Origin: Nitrospiraceae bacterium
GTDB lineage: Bacteria; Nitrospirota; Thermodesulfovibrionia; UBA6902
Assembly: GCA_003599425.1 (NCBI GenBank)
Contig: QZKC01000080.1
Location: forward strand, 1 to 38,122
Direction of reading: 5' to 3'
DNA length: 38,122 bases
Shown: piece after piece, positions 7,779 to 15,493 of the stretch
Layout: each line of letters begins with the position of its first letter
How positions within the stretch are numbered: position 1 is the stretch's first letter
The notes under the pieces: generated by a model
The model's input: only the letters and a program-made list of their open reading frames with translations
What the model was told of the DNA's origin: nothing
Database searches by the model: none
Made by a program: the position numbers and the translations under genes

Positions 7779-9449
7779 CTATCTTTTGTTGTCGGCTGCA
7801 TTCTGTATGCCTGCAACCGGGTATACGCAGTTCTTCCCTGCAGCCTTGGCCCTGTATAGTTCATCATCAGCCTGCTTTATCACGCTTTCCCAGGATATAT
7901 ATTTGACATTCTCTGCAATATTGCACGCAACCCCGAGGCTGAGTGTTAACATTTTTGAAGGGGAACCGGCATGGGGGATAGCAAGGGACTCAACCGTTCC
8001 CCTGAGAGTTTCAGCAACCTTCAGGGCCGTTGTCAGATTCTGTTCGGGCAATATGAGAATGAACTCTTCTCCTCCCCATCTGAATATTTCATCGGTCCTT
8101 CTTATGGACGCCTTCATGGCATTCGCAATCGAGACAAGGGCATAGTCGCCTTTCTGGTGTCCATATGTATCGTTGTATGACTTGAACATGTCCACATCAC
8201 AGATGACAATGCTGTACGGATGATTATATCTGAGCGACAGCAGATGAACGCTATCCATTCTCTTTTGAAAACTCCTCCTGTTGCCGACCTCTGTAAGAGG
8301 GTCTGTGTCGATGAGGACATTGAGTTTTTCATTCAGTTTCTTCAATTGCTGGTGCTTGGTTTCCAGCAGCACCATCATGTTGTTGAAACTTTCCCCGATC
8401 AGGCTTATCCTGTCCTTGAATGCATTCTGGTAGATCTCGCATTTCCTGCAATCCCCGAATTTCTGGGCAAAAAATCCCTGCACGTTCCCTCCGCAGAACG
8501 TTCCTGAGACCTGCCAGCATCTCAGATTTTCGGATTTATAACTGGGGCAGCCCTGCTGATCACAATTCTTTACTTCCCAGCATTTCAGAAGGTTGTCGCA
8601 CTGCAGCCTTACATGAAAGCTCTCATGCTCAATGACCTGGTCAATAGCCTTTTTTATTCTTTTCTGCGCCTCTTCAAGTTCAGCTCTGTGCATGTCTATT
8701 TCATCATGCTGCCTGTTTATGATGGAGTTCGCATTCCTGATAATTATCTGCAGGAACAGATACAATACCCCCATTGAAAGGATCAGCAGCAGAGGGACCT
8801 TATAGAACTCGGCCCTCATGAGATTGAAAATTGGGCTCACATCCTTGTAAATTTCAAAAGCTCCTACGACTTCATCAGGCGATGCATTGGTTATATTCTT
8901 GTAAATGGGAGTGTAGACTTCAATAATATCGAAAGTGGACTGCATCCCCCTGTTGTCCGATTTACCGGAAAACTGCGAACCTTTTCTCGTAAGCTCAGAA
9001 AATACCAGCCCTGTCAAGGACCTTTTCAGGGCTTCGGCTTCACTTGTCAACCCAATATCTTTGGGATCGGTTGAGTAAATAACTTCCCCCTGCAGGTTGA
9101 AAATTTTAACTTTTTTTATGTCGCTGTAATCATGCAGAAAGGTCTCGGCGATCTTGTCCAGTTGCAGATATTGCTCTGAACTTGGATCAATCCTTAAATA
9201 ACTGTATCTTTGAAGATTGGCTTCGATAAAATCATCATGTATCCGGTTATTCAACTGCCTGGCAAAATCTTTTGCAGAAGATATTGAATACTCGATCAGG
9301 GTCTCTCTCTGGTTCCAGTAAACAAGAGCGCTTAGAATGACAGTCAACACAATAATGATCCCGATACTGAAGTGAGAGAAATATTTTCGCAGGTTAAATC
9401 TCTTCTGGGGACCCTCTGTGTTAAAGCTTGACTGCAGGTATATTGTCAT
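7779..9449 (-). CDS. Membrane diguanylate cyclase with extracytoplasmic sensor and two-CW-like Cys domain
   Basis: A 556-residue GGDEF protein. TM1 (about 28-46) and TM2 (about 218-237) flank a roughly 170-residue extracytoplasmic sensor. A helical linker follows, then a cysteine-rich module (Cys284, 290, 296, 301, 311, 319, 334, 337, with CW at 290-291 and 311-312) resembling the two-CW domain. The C-terminal GGDEF domain has the active site GGEEF at 459-463 and a product-inhibition I-site RRTD at 450-453 with the usual 5-residue spacing, so an active, feedback-controlled c-di-GMP synthase is expected. It is convergent with aroE (3 bases apart) and has its own promoter at 9489-9518. The Cys module may bind metal, an Fe-S cluster or heme, or sense redox; that is inference. 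Confidence 0.92.
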   Translation of the reverse strand: MTIYLQSSFNTEGPQKRFNLRKYFSHFSIGIIIVLTVILSALVYWNQRETLIEYSISSAKDFARQLNNRIHDDFIEANLQRYSYLRIDPSSEQYLQLDKIAETFLHDYSDIKKVKIFNLQGEVIYSTDPKDIGLTSEAEALKRSLTGLVFSELTRKGSQFSGKSDNRGMQSTFDIIEVYTPIYKNITNASPDEVVGAFEIYKDVSPIFNLMRAEFYKVPLLLILSMGVLYLFLQIIIRNANSIINRQHDEIDMHRAELEEAQKRIKKAIDQVIEHESFHVRLQCDNLLKCWEVKNCDQQGCPSYKSENLRCWQVSGTFCGGNVQGFFAQKFGDCRKCEIYQNAFKDRISLIGESFNNMMVLLETKHQQLKKLNEKLNVLIDTDPLTEVGNRRSFQKRMDSVHLLSLRYNHPYSIVICDVDMFKSYNDTYGHQKGDYALVSIANAMKASIRRTDEIFRWGGEEFILILPEQNLTTALKVAETLRGTVESLAIPHAGSPSKMLTLSLGVACNIAENVKYISWESVIKQADDELYRAKAAGKNCVYPVAGIQNAADNKR

Positions 9450-9488
9450 GCCCTATACTCGTCTTTATACATCAATATCTTTAATTTA

Positions 9489-9518
9489 ATTATAAAAATC
9501 ATTAGCAAAATCTGTCAA
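9489..9518 (-). promoter_or_regulatory. Sigma-70 promoter of the GGDEF gene
   Basis: On the minus strand TTGACA (9518-9513), an 18-base spacer and TATAAT (9494-9489) form a consensus promoter. A start near 9482 would give a leader of about 30 bases. A second TTGACA lies 10 bases further upstream. Confidence 0.75.
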
Positions 9519-9529
9519 ACCATGTCAAA

Positions 9530-9720
9530 CAACTCACCCTTCGGCAAGCTCAGGATAACACCAATCAGAGGAAGTCATTGTTACAACTGTCATGGTGAGA
9601 CTGTCGAACCATGGATTACCCGATCCTGCCTACCGGCAGGCGGGCAAATCTGGCAATGACACAAAACTTCAAGCAATGCAGGGGGATGACTTCGTCGCTA
9701 CGCCCATAATAATGACAACC
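9530..9720. repeat. Mosaic of short dispersed-repeat fragments in the gltX-GGDEF spacer
   Basis: The spacer contains CCCTTCGGCAAGCTCAGG, a CATGGT...ACCATG palindrome around GAGACTGTCGA, and CCTGCCTACCGGCAGGC with palindromic character. It also has several GTCATTG / AATGAC words. Such pieces are typical of non-coding repeat mosaics in this kind of genome. No ORF or RNA gene is seen. Confidence 0.5.
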
Positions 9721-9728
9721 TGCTCACG

Positions 9729-11153
9729 TCATTTACTATAATTTTCAATCGTCTGTATCGCTTTTTCAAGACGCTTCAAGGTCTTTTCTCTTCCAACAAT
9801 TTCAAGCACTTCAAATATGCCGGGACTTTCCGTGCCTCCTGTGAGCGCCACCCTGACAGGCTGCGCGAGGTCTTTCAGCTTAGCCCCGTGTTTTTCAACA
9901 ATGTCCTTAAAAATCTTTTCAATATCCTGATGTGTAAAACCGGGGGCCGCTTCAAGGCTGTTCTTTAACCCGACCAGCAGGTCACGGCTCTTATCATTCA
10001 AAAATTTTTCCCTGGCCTTTTCCTGATATTCAACAGAATCAGCAATATAATAACGGAGCGAACATGCAAGCTCTGCAAGTGTCTTGGCCCTTTCTTTTAA
10101 AGTATCAATTGCTTTTGCCAGCCATTCGTTATCTATCTCCTGCCCCTCGATCAAAATCTTTTCCCTTACAAGAAAAGGTGTTACCATCGCCGCAAGCCTT
10201 TCTGAAGGTGTATTGATGATATACTGTCCGTTCAGCCAGAGAAGTTTTTCAGGGTTGAACACAGCCGCTGCTTTTCCCACATGTTTAAATGAAAAATGCT
10301 TTATGAGTTCATCCCTTGAGAAAATCTCCTGGTCCCCGTATGACCAGCCGAGCCGCACCAGGTAATTCACAAGGGCATCAGGCAAATATCCCATTTCATG
10401 ATATGCCATGACCGATGTGGCCCCGTGCCTTTTGGAAAGGCGCGTCTTGTCAGAACCAAGTATCATCGGCAGATGCGCAAATAACGGGGTTTCATATCCA
10501 AGAGCTTTATAGATATGTATCTGCTTCGGCGTATTGTTCAAATGGTCATCTCCCCTGATAACATGAGTGATCTTCATGTCAACATCGTCAACCACGACCG
10601 TAAGATTGTATGTAGGCGTTCCGTCAGACCTTAATATTATGAGATCATCAAGCTGGCTGTTTTCAAACATCACGGTCCCGCGTATCATATCATCCACAAT
10701 GGTCTGCCCTTCCTGCGGCATCCTGAATCTCACTGCTGGAACAACCCCGGGAACAGGTTCTTTCAGGTTCCTGCACCTGTTGTCATACTTCGGTGGTTTT
10801 CCCATAGCAAGAGCCAGCTTCCGCCGTTCCTCAAGTTCTTCGGCTGAACAGTAGCAATGATACGCCTTGCCTTCTGTTACAAGCCGTTCCACGTATTGCC
10901 TGTAAACATCAAACCTGTCAGTCTGCCTGTAAGGGCCCTCATCCCAGTCAAGCCCCATCCATTTCATGCCGTTAATGATCGCCTCAATATATTCATCAGT
11001 GGAACGCGTCCGGTCCGTATCTTCTATGCGTAAAATGAACACGCCATTCCTGTTGCGTGTATAAAGCCAGTTGAACAATGCTGTCCTCGCGCCTCCGATA
11101 TGGAGATGCCCTGTCGGGCTCGGCGCAAATCTAACTCTAACCTGTACTGTCAC
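9729..11153 (-). CDS. gltX: Glutamyl-tRNA synthetase
   Basis: Class I aminoacyl-tRNA synthetase charging tRNA-Glu (and possibly tRNA-Gln where GatCAB operates). It has 474 residues. The HIGH motif appears as SPTGHLHIGGARTA near residues 11-24 and the KMSKS loop as KTRLSKRHG. The C-terminal anticodon-binding half is complete. It starts at GTG 11153, with AAGGAGGA 4-5 bases upstream; no in-frame ATG fits better. It lies downstream of tilS on the same strand, separated by 276 bases containing a long hairpin, so it probably has its own promoter. Confidence 0.97.
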   Translation of the reverse strand: MTVQVRVRFAPSPTGHLHIGGARTALFNWLYTRNRNGVFILRIEDTDRTRSTDEYIEAIINGMKWMGLDWDEGPYRQTDRFDVYRQYVERLVTEGKAYHCYCSAEELEERRKLALAMGKPPKYDNRCRNLKEPVPGVVPAVRFRMPQEGQTIVDDMIRGTVMFENSQLDDLIILRSDGTPTYNLTVVVDDVDMKITHVIRGDDHLNNTPKQIHIYKALGYETPLFAHLPMILGSDKTRLSKRHGATSVMAYHEMGYLPDALVNYLVRLGWSYGDQEIFSRDELIKHFSFKHVGKAAAVFNPEKLLWLNGQYIINTPSERLAAMVTPFLVREKILIEGQEIDNEWLAKAIDTLKERAKTLAELACSLRYYIADSVEYQEKAREKFLNDKSRDLLVGLKNSLEAAPGFTHQDIEKIFKDIVEKHGAKLKDLAQPVRVALTGGTESPGIFEVLEIVGREKTLKRLEKAIQTIENYSK

Positions 11154-11223
11154 ATATTCCTCCTTGAAGTGGTTTCATATAAATTCTGGCGATTATTCAT
11201 TGCGAACTATATTTCACATAAAG

Positions 11224-11373
11224 GCACAAAGGTAAGGCTGGCGAAGATTTCTATACGACACCTTTAAAGAAGAGACTTCGAATCTTATCGAAAAACTACA
11301 TCTGTAAAATGAAAAGATGAAATAAAAACAATTCTGTCGATTATAGAAATCCTGAGACAGGCTTACCTTTGTG
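11224..11373. repeat. Long imperfect inverted repeat (hairpin or MITE-like) between tilS and gltX
   Basis: Left arm 11224-11260 and right arm 11335-11373 match as imperfect reverse complements. There are exact blocks CACAAAGGTAAG, ATTTCTATA and CGACA, separated by a 74-base centre. The whole element is 150 bases. A 69-codon open frame inside it has no protein character. It could be a degenerate miniature transposable element, an RNA hairpin acting as terminator for tilS, or a small RNA. Confidence 0.6.
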
Positions 11374-11429
11374 GAATTAAAACATCCTGAACATTTCTCA
11401 AGAACTTTGCTTATTGATAGCATAATGGC

Positions 11430-12842
11430 TTAACTCGTCCTTGCTATTATAAGCCTTAAAATCTTTTCTGTCTCCGGTCTCACCCTGAACCTTTCATCGC
11501 CTCTCAATCCTGCGACCCAGACAATTTTATCTCCAGACAATACAATGGGCACGGTATCCCTCTCGTCCCTCGGTATCTTATTATCAACAAAGAAGTCCTG
11601 CAGCTTCTTTCTCCTGCCGAATCCTTCCGGATAAAAAAAGTCCCCTTTCTCCCGTGACCGTACAGTAAGAGTAGCGCCGGTTTTATCAGCATCAAACTCT
11701 GCCACGGTCCTGACATCTCCGCGCTCTTCTGTCTTATCATCAGTCATAAATGCCTTTATCACTGCCCTGCCCTCTTTCAAAACAACCTCCCCCGGCACAT
11801 TAAGGATGGCCTGATTAAGCTTTTGGTGTGTTCGGGATGTTATAACAAGTGTCGAATAGTCCTTTATCACCCTGATGCCTTTGGGCAGAAAGATCCTGTC
11901 TCCAGAACTGCCTTTTCTGATAAGATCGATCATGTCCTCTATATGAATGAAATCCATGCCCCTGAGTCCCTCGGTCTCATCAAGTACCCTCCTGAGGACG
12001 CGCCTCAGTATCGGCCTGTTTATAGTTCCGAGGGGAGAGAGGAAAAGCTCAACCGTATCATTGCTCTTTCGGCTGATTAGCCGTATTAGTGTCTTCGTAA
12101 CCGTGATCTCAAGATACTCATCTTCTTCCTGAAGGATGTCCATAGTCCTGCATATGTTCTGCACAACCGAGGGATTCTTTGATCTCATTTCTGCAAGGAG
12201 CTCAAGCCGTATCCAGTTCCTGAAATAGTTTTTTTTGAGATTGGACGAATCAACAATATAAGGCTGTGGCAAACCTGTAGGGGCGATTTGCAAATCGCCC
12301 TTTTTTTGCAGGAGGAACTCCTCGATCTCGCGGCGTTCAACCTCAATGAGCGGCCTGATTATCTTTCCCCTTACAGGAGGTATTCCGGACAATCCTCTTC
12401 TGCCGCTCCCTCTGAAAAGGTTTATAAGGAAAGTCTCTGTCCGGTCGTCAGCATTATGCCCAAGGGCTATTCTCACTGCATGCATGTCCCATGCAATCTT
12501 TTCAAAAATCCCGTATCTCAATTCCCGTGCTGCTTCTTGTATACTCAATCCTTTGTCCCGGGCATGTGCTTTCACATCGATTGTTTCACTGAAAAACTGT
12601 ATCCCCCGCTTGTCACAGAAAACTCTGCAGAATTCCCTCTCTCCCACTGTCTCTTCAGGCCTCAAACCGTGATCAATATAGACAGCAGAGAGGGACAGAT
12701 TGAAATCCGTCCTGAGTTTGTCTAAAATAACTGCAAGGCAAACTGAGTCAGGGCCTCCAGACAGCCCGATGAGGACACGGTCACCTTCTGAAAGCATTGA
12801 GTATGCGCTGATTGTATCTTTAATCTTTTTCAGCAGTTCCAT
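11430..12842 (-). CDS. tilS: tRNA(Ile)-lysidine synthase
   Basis: Modifies C34 of the CAU-anticodon tRNA-Ile to lysidine, using ATP and lysine; essential for AUA decoding. The 470-residue protein has the PP-loop GLSGGPDS at 26-33, HNADDRTET near 129-137 and RNWIR near 208-212. An N-type ATPase domain, a linker and a C-terminal TilS domain are all present. Residues about 180-192 (GDLQIAPTG) come from a perfect palindrome and interrupt a normally conserved stretch before DSSN, yet the frame is kept. It is divergent from lysA. No clear ribosome site precedes the ATG. Confidence 0.95.
   Translation of the reverse strand: MELLKKIKDTISAYSMLSEGDRVLIGLSGGPDSVCLAVILDKLRTDFNLSLSAVYIDHGLRPEETVGEREFCRVFCDKRGIQFFSETIDVKAHARDKGLSIQEAARELRYGIFEKIAWDMHAVRIALGHNADDRTETFLINLFRGSGRRGLSGIPPVRGKIIRPLIEVERREIEEFLLQKKGDLQIAPTGLPQPYIVDSSNLKKNYFRNWIRLELLAEMRSKNPSVVQNICRTMDILQEEDEYLEITVTKTLIRLISRKSNDTVELFLSPLGTINRPILRRVLRRVLDETEGLRGMDFIHIEDMIDLIRKGSSGDRIFLPKGIRVIKDYSTLVITSRTHQKLNQAILNVPGEVVLKEGRAVIKAFMTDDKTEERGDVRTVAEFDADKTGATLTVRSREKGDFFYPEGFGRRKKLQDFFVDNKIPRDERDTVPIVLSGDKIVWVAGLRGDERFRVRPETEKILRLIIARTS
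12281..12300. repeat. Perfect 20-bp palindrome inside tilS
   Basis: GGGCGATTTG followed directly by CAAATCGCCC is self-complementary. It is flanked by CCTGTAG and TTTTTTTGCAGG, which extend a weaker outer pairing to roughly 12274-12312. It belongs to the GGGCGATTTG-type palindromes often scattered between genes in environmental bacteria, and here it is translated in frame. Confidence 0.75.
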
Positions 12843-12874
12843 AAGAAGATTAATTATAACCTAAAAAATGAGTA

Positions 12875-12985
12875 AACCACAGAGCACACAGAGAACAGAA
12901 AAAGGGCCTTCTAAATAAATTTTCAAATTATTTGCGTAAATTTGCGTCATCTGCGGAATAATTTTATAGTTCCATCTCTGTGGTT
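12875..12985. repeat. AACCACAGAG inverted pair in the tilS-lysA spacer
   Basis: AACCACAGAG (12875-12884) is exactly inverted at 12976-12985. Intervening words such as CACACAGAGAACAG and TTTGCGTCATCTGCGG are of a well-known dispersed spacer-repeat type. The divergent promoters of tilS and lysA must lie here, but I see no convincing boxes. Confidence 0.5.
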
Positions 12986-13003
12986 AATCTTTAATTTGCA
13001 GCC

Positions 13004-14263
13004 ATGAATGATTTTACATACAGGAATTCGGAATTGTACGCTGAGCATGTTCCCGTCAGAAAGATAGTGGAAAAAGCCGGGACGCCGGTGTATATTTACA
13101 GTCACGAGACCCTGTTGCGGCATTACCATGCGTTCAGGGAAGCGTTCGACGGGTATCCGCACATCATATGTTTCGCCCTCAAGGCAAATTCAAATACCGC
13201 TCTGTTAAAGGTCCTTGCCAAAGAAGGCTGCGGCGCTGACGTCGTATCTGGCGGTGAGTTTTTCTTTGCTCAGGAATCCGGAATACCGCCGGAGAAGATT
13301 GTATATGCAGGGGTGGGAAAAACAGAGGCTGAAATCGAATATGCGCTGAGATCGCGCATCCTCATGTTCAACGTAGAGTCTTCCGATGAACTTGCAACTA
13401 TTGACAGGATCGCCGGCAAACTGAAAGTCAAAGCGCCGATAGCGCTCAGGGTCAATCCCGACATAAGCGCCTCCACTCATCCGTATATTTCGACAGGACT
13501 GAAAAAACACAAATTCGGCATCCCTATCCAGGACGCACTCGAATATTATAATCTGGCGAATAAACTGCGCAATGTAAGGGTTGTCGGCATTCACAAACAC
13601 ATTGGTTCGCAGATAACAAAGGTCACCCCTTTCGTTGACGCACTGAAAAAAGTGCTTGCGCTTGCAGATGACCTGAAATCACAGGGCATCGAGATCAAAT
13701 ATCTCGATATCGGCGGCGGGCTCGGCATCTCGTATACTGACGAAGAAATACCGCCGCATCCCCGTGACCTCGCGAAAGCAATATTCCCGCTCATAAAGAA
13801 ATATGATTTTACGCTGATCATGGAACCCGGGCGTGCCATAGTCGGAAACGCGGGGATACTTGTCACAAAAGTTCTCTATCTGAAAAAGAACTCAAAAAAA
13901 GAGTTCGTGATAGTTGACGCGGGAATGAACGATCTCATCAGGCCAAGCCTGTACGATGCATACCACCACATACAGCATGTGAAGAAGAACAACCGCCGCC
14001 TGACTCCTGTTGACATTGTCGGCCCCATCTGCGAATCAGGGGATTTCCTCGCGCGGGGAAGGACCATAAATCACCCTCAGCACGAAGACCTTCTTGCCGT
14101 CATGAGCGCCGGGGCCTACGGATTCTCAATGAGCTCTAATTATAACGGCAGGACGCGGGCCGCAGAAGTTCTGGTCAAGGGCAGGGAGTTTTTTGTAATT
14201 CGGGAAAGGGAGAATTATAAAGACCTCCTGAGCGGCATTAAAATCCCTGCATTCTTAAAATGA
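13004..14263 (+). CDS. lysA: Diaminopimelate decarboxylase
   Basis: PLP enzyme making L-lysine from meso-diaminopimelate. It has 419 residues. The PLP lysine is Lys60 in CFALKANSN; HKHIGSQI, GGGLGISY, MEPGRAIVGNAG, the active-site CESGDFLA and the C-terminal SSNYNGRTRAAEVLV are all conserved. It starts at the ATG at 13004 without a visible Shine-Dalgarno sequence and ends by overlapping dapF in ATGA, so the two are translationally coupled. It heads the lysA-dapF-yacG-dapB run. Confidence 0.97.
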   Translation: MNDFTYRNSELYAEHVPVRKIVEKAGTPVYIYSHETLLRHYHAFREAFDGYPHIICFALKANSNTALLKVLAKEGCGADVVSGGEFFFAQESGIPPEKIVYAGVGKTEAEIEYALRSRILMFNVESSDELATIDRIAGKLKVKAPIALRVNPDISASTHPYISTGLKKHKFGIPIQDALEYYNLANKLRNVRVVGIHKHIGSQITKVTPFVDALKKVLALADDLKSQGIEIKYLDIGGGLGISYTDEEIPPHPRDLAKAIFPLIKKYDFTLIMEPGRAIVGNAGILVTKVLYLKKNSKKEFVIVDAGMNDLIRPSLYDAYHHIQHVKKNNRRLTPVDIVGPICESGDFLARGRTINHPQHEDLLAVMSAGAYGFSMSSNYNGRTRAAEVLVKGREFFVIRERENYKDLLSGIKIPAFLK

Positions 14264-15129
14264 AACTTCAATTCACTAAAATGCATTCCCTCGGCAATGA
14301 TTTTATAGTCATTGACAACAGGCCCGCAAAGCTAAGAAACCTTCCAAAGCTTGCGCGATATCTTTGCAACAGACGGTTCGGAGTCGGAGCAGACCAGATG
14401 CTGCTGCTTTGCTCTTCTTCTGTGGCGGACTATAAAATGCGTATAATGAACGCAGATGGTTCAGAAGTTGAGATGTGCGGCAACGGGATCAGATGTTTTG
14501 GTAAATTCATATGGGAGTCAGCAGTCAGCAATCAGCAGTCAGCAATCAGCAGAACAATAAATGATACTAATAAAAAATTATCAATTGAGACTCTTGGAGG
14601 CATCAAGCATCTGAGAAAAATCGGGGAGCTTGTTGAGGTTGACATGGGCGAGCCGATATTCGATCCAGCACAAATTCCGTTAAAGGTGAGTTCAAAGTCA
14701 GGAGATATCATAATTAACTATCCCCTTAAAGTAAAAGACAAAACCCTTAAAATAACCTGTGTGTCCATGGGAAATCCTCACGCAGTGATATTTGTTAAAG
14801 ATGTTCAGGCAGTAGCTTTGCAAAAGTATGGCCCTCTGATCGAACATCACAGGATTTTTCCCAGAAGAATAAATGTCGAATTCATTCAGGTGCTCAACAA
14901 GAGCAACATTAAGATGAGGGTCTGGGAGAGGGGCGCCGGAGAGACACTTGCGTGCGGCACAGGAGCTTCTGCTTCAGCGGTTGCATCTATCCTGCACGGC
15001 CTTACAGGCAGGAAAATAACAGTACATTTGCCCGGAGGTAAACTGATCATCAACTGGGCAGCAAAAGATAACCACGTTTACATGACAGGCGACGCAGTGA
15101 AGGTTTTTGAAGGAGAGGTAGAGATATAA
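14260..15129 (+). CDS. dapF: Diaminopimelate epimerase with an in-frame repeat insertion
   Basis: Interconverts LL- and meso-diaminopimelate by a two-cysteine mechanism. Catalytic Cys73 lies in EMCGNGIRC and the second cysteine in LACGTGASAS; the substrate loop GNPHAV is present. It has 289 residues, slightly long for the family. Residues about 86-98 (ESAVSNQQSAISR) derive from tandem AGTCAGC/AATCAGC units and fall in a surface loop between GIRCFGKFIW and the beta strand SIETLGG, so activity is probably retained. The ATG overlaps the lysA stop. Confidence 0.95.
   Translation: MKLQFTKMHSLGNDFIVIDNRPAKLRNLPKLARYLCNRRFGVGADQMLLLCSSSVADYKMRIMNADGSEVEMCGNGIRCFGKFIWESAVSNQQSAISRTINDTNKKLSIETLGGIKHLRKIGELVEVDMGEPIFDPAQIPLKVSSKSGDIIINYPLKVKDKTLKITCVSMGNPHAVIFVKDVQAVALQKYGPLIEHHRIFPRRINVEFIQVLNKSNIKMRVWERGAGETLACGTGASASAVASILHGLTGRKITVHLPGGKLIINWAAKDNHVYMTGDAVKVFEGEVEI
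14517..14550 (+). repeat. Tandem AGTCAGC/AATCAGC repeat inside dapF
   Basis: Five alternating units of GTCAGCA and ATCAGCA lie in frame in dapF. The translation SAVSNQQSAIS matches the product of the related repeat in the ATPase gene (978-1006). Looser relatives (GCTGACAGCTATCGGTTATCAG) lie just after dapB at 16295-16316 and near 35020-35055. Confidence 0.75.
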
Positions 15130-15150
15130 TAATTGCTCTGAAAATTTTTA

Positions 15151-15289
15151 TGAAGCAAGCCATGGCTCATAAACATCTTGTACACGATACAATTTGGGAA
15201 TCGTTCATAAAGACCACTATCTTGTTGAGTAAATCTAACTGTCATCGCAGAGGTATCGCACAATATGTTTATTCGCCATACTTGCTTCA
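15151..15289. repeat. Long imperfect hairpin between dapF and yacG
   Basis: Left arm 15151-15190 and right arm 15253-15289 are imperfect inverted copies. Matched blocks are TGAAGCAAG, ATAAACAT, TTGT and CGATAC, around a 62-base centre. The size and layout (about 140 bases, 37-40-base arms) are like those of the element at 11224-11373, although the sequences are not clearly related. It sits inside an otherwise compact operon and ends 15 bases before yacG. Confidence 0.6.
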
Positions 15290-15304
15290 ATTTTTAATTT
15301 CTAT

Positions 15305-15493
15305 ATGAAAGTCAAATGTCCGACGTGCAGACAATGGACCGAATGGCAGGATAACCATTTCAGGCCTTTCTGTTCGGAAAGATGCAAGCTCATTGACCTT
15401 GGTGCGTGGGCATCGGAAAAATACAGGATTGAAAGCAAGTTGACGGATGAAGGAGAAAGCACTCCTTCGGAAAGAGAGGACCACCATGATTAA
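15305..15493 (+). CDS. yacG: DNA gyrase inhibitor-like zinc protein YacG
   Basis: A 62-residue protein with CPTC near 5-8, then [24 protein letters not shown]. This is the YacG family's CxxC...CxxxC zinc site and LGxWxxxxY signature. In E. coli YacG binds GyrB and inhibits gyrase; that function is inferred from the family only. The C-terminal tail is acidic and unstructured. Its last 8 bases overlap the dapB start. No strong ribosome site precedes the ATG, and the upstream region is a long hairpin. Confidence 0.92.
   Translation: MKVKCPTCRQWTEWQDNHFRPFCSERCKLIDLGAWASEKYRIESKLTDEGESTPSEREDHHD

Noticed and set aside
9450-9728. CRISPR array or tRNA in the repeat-bearing spacer
   Set aside because: No regularly spaced identical repeats and no cloverleaf or TTCGA-arm pattern were found.
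11214-11423. 69-codon minus-strand ORF between tilS and gltX
   Set aside because: It is a by-product of the long inverted repeat there; composition is Ser/Phe/Tyr-rich with no ribosome site and no protein pattern.
15078-15290. 70-codon minus-strand ORF across the dapF end
   Set aside because: Antisense to dapF and to the hairpin; no support as a gene.
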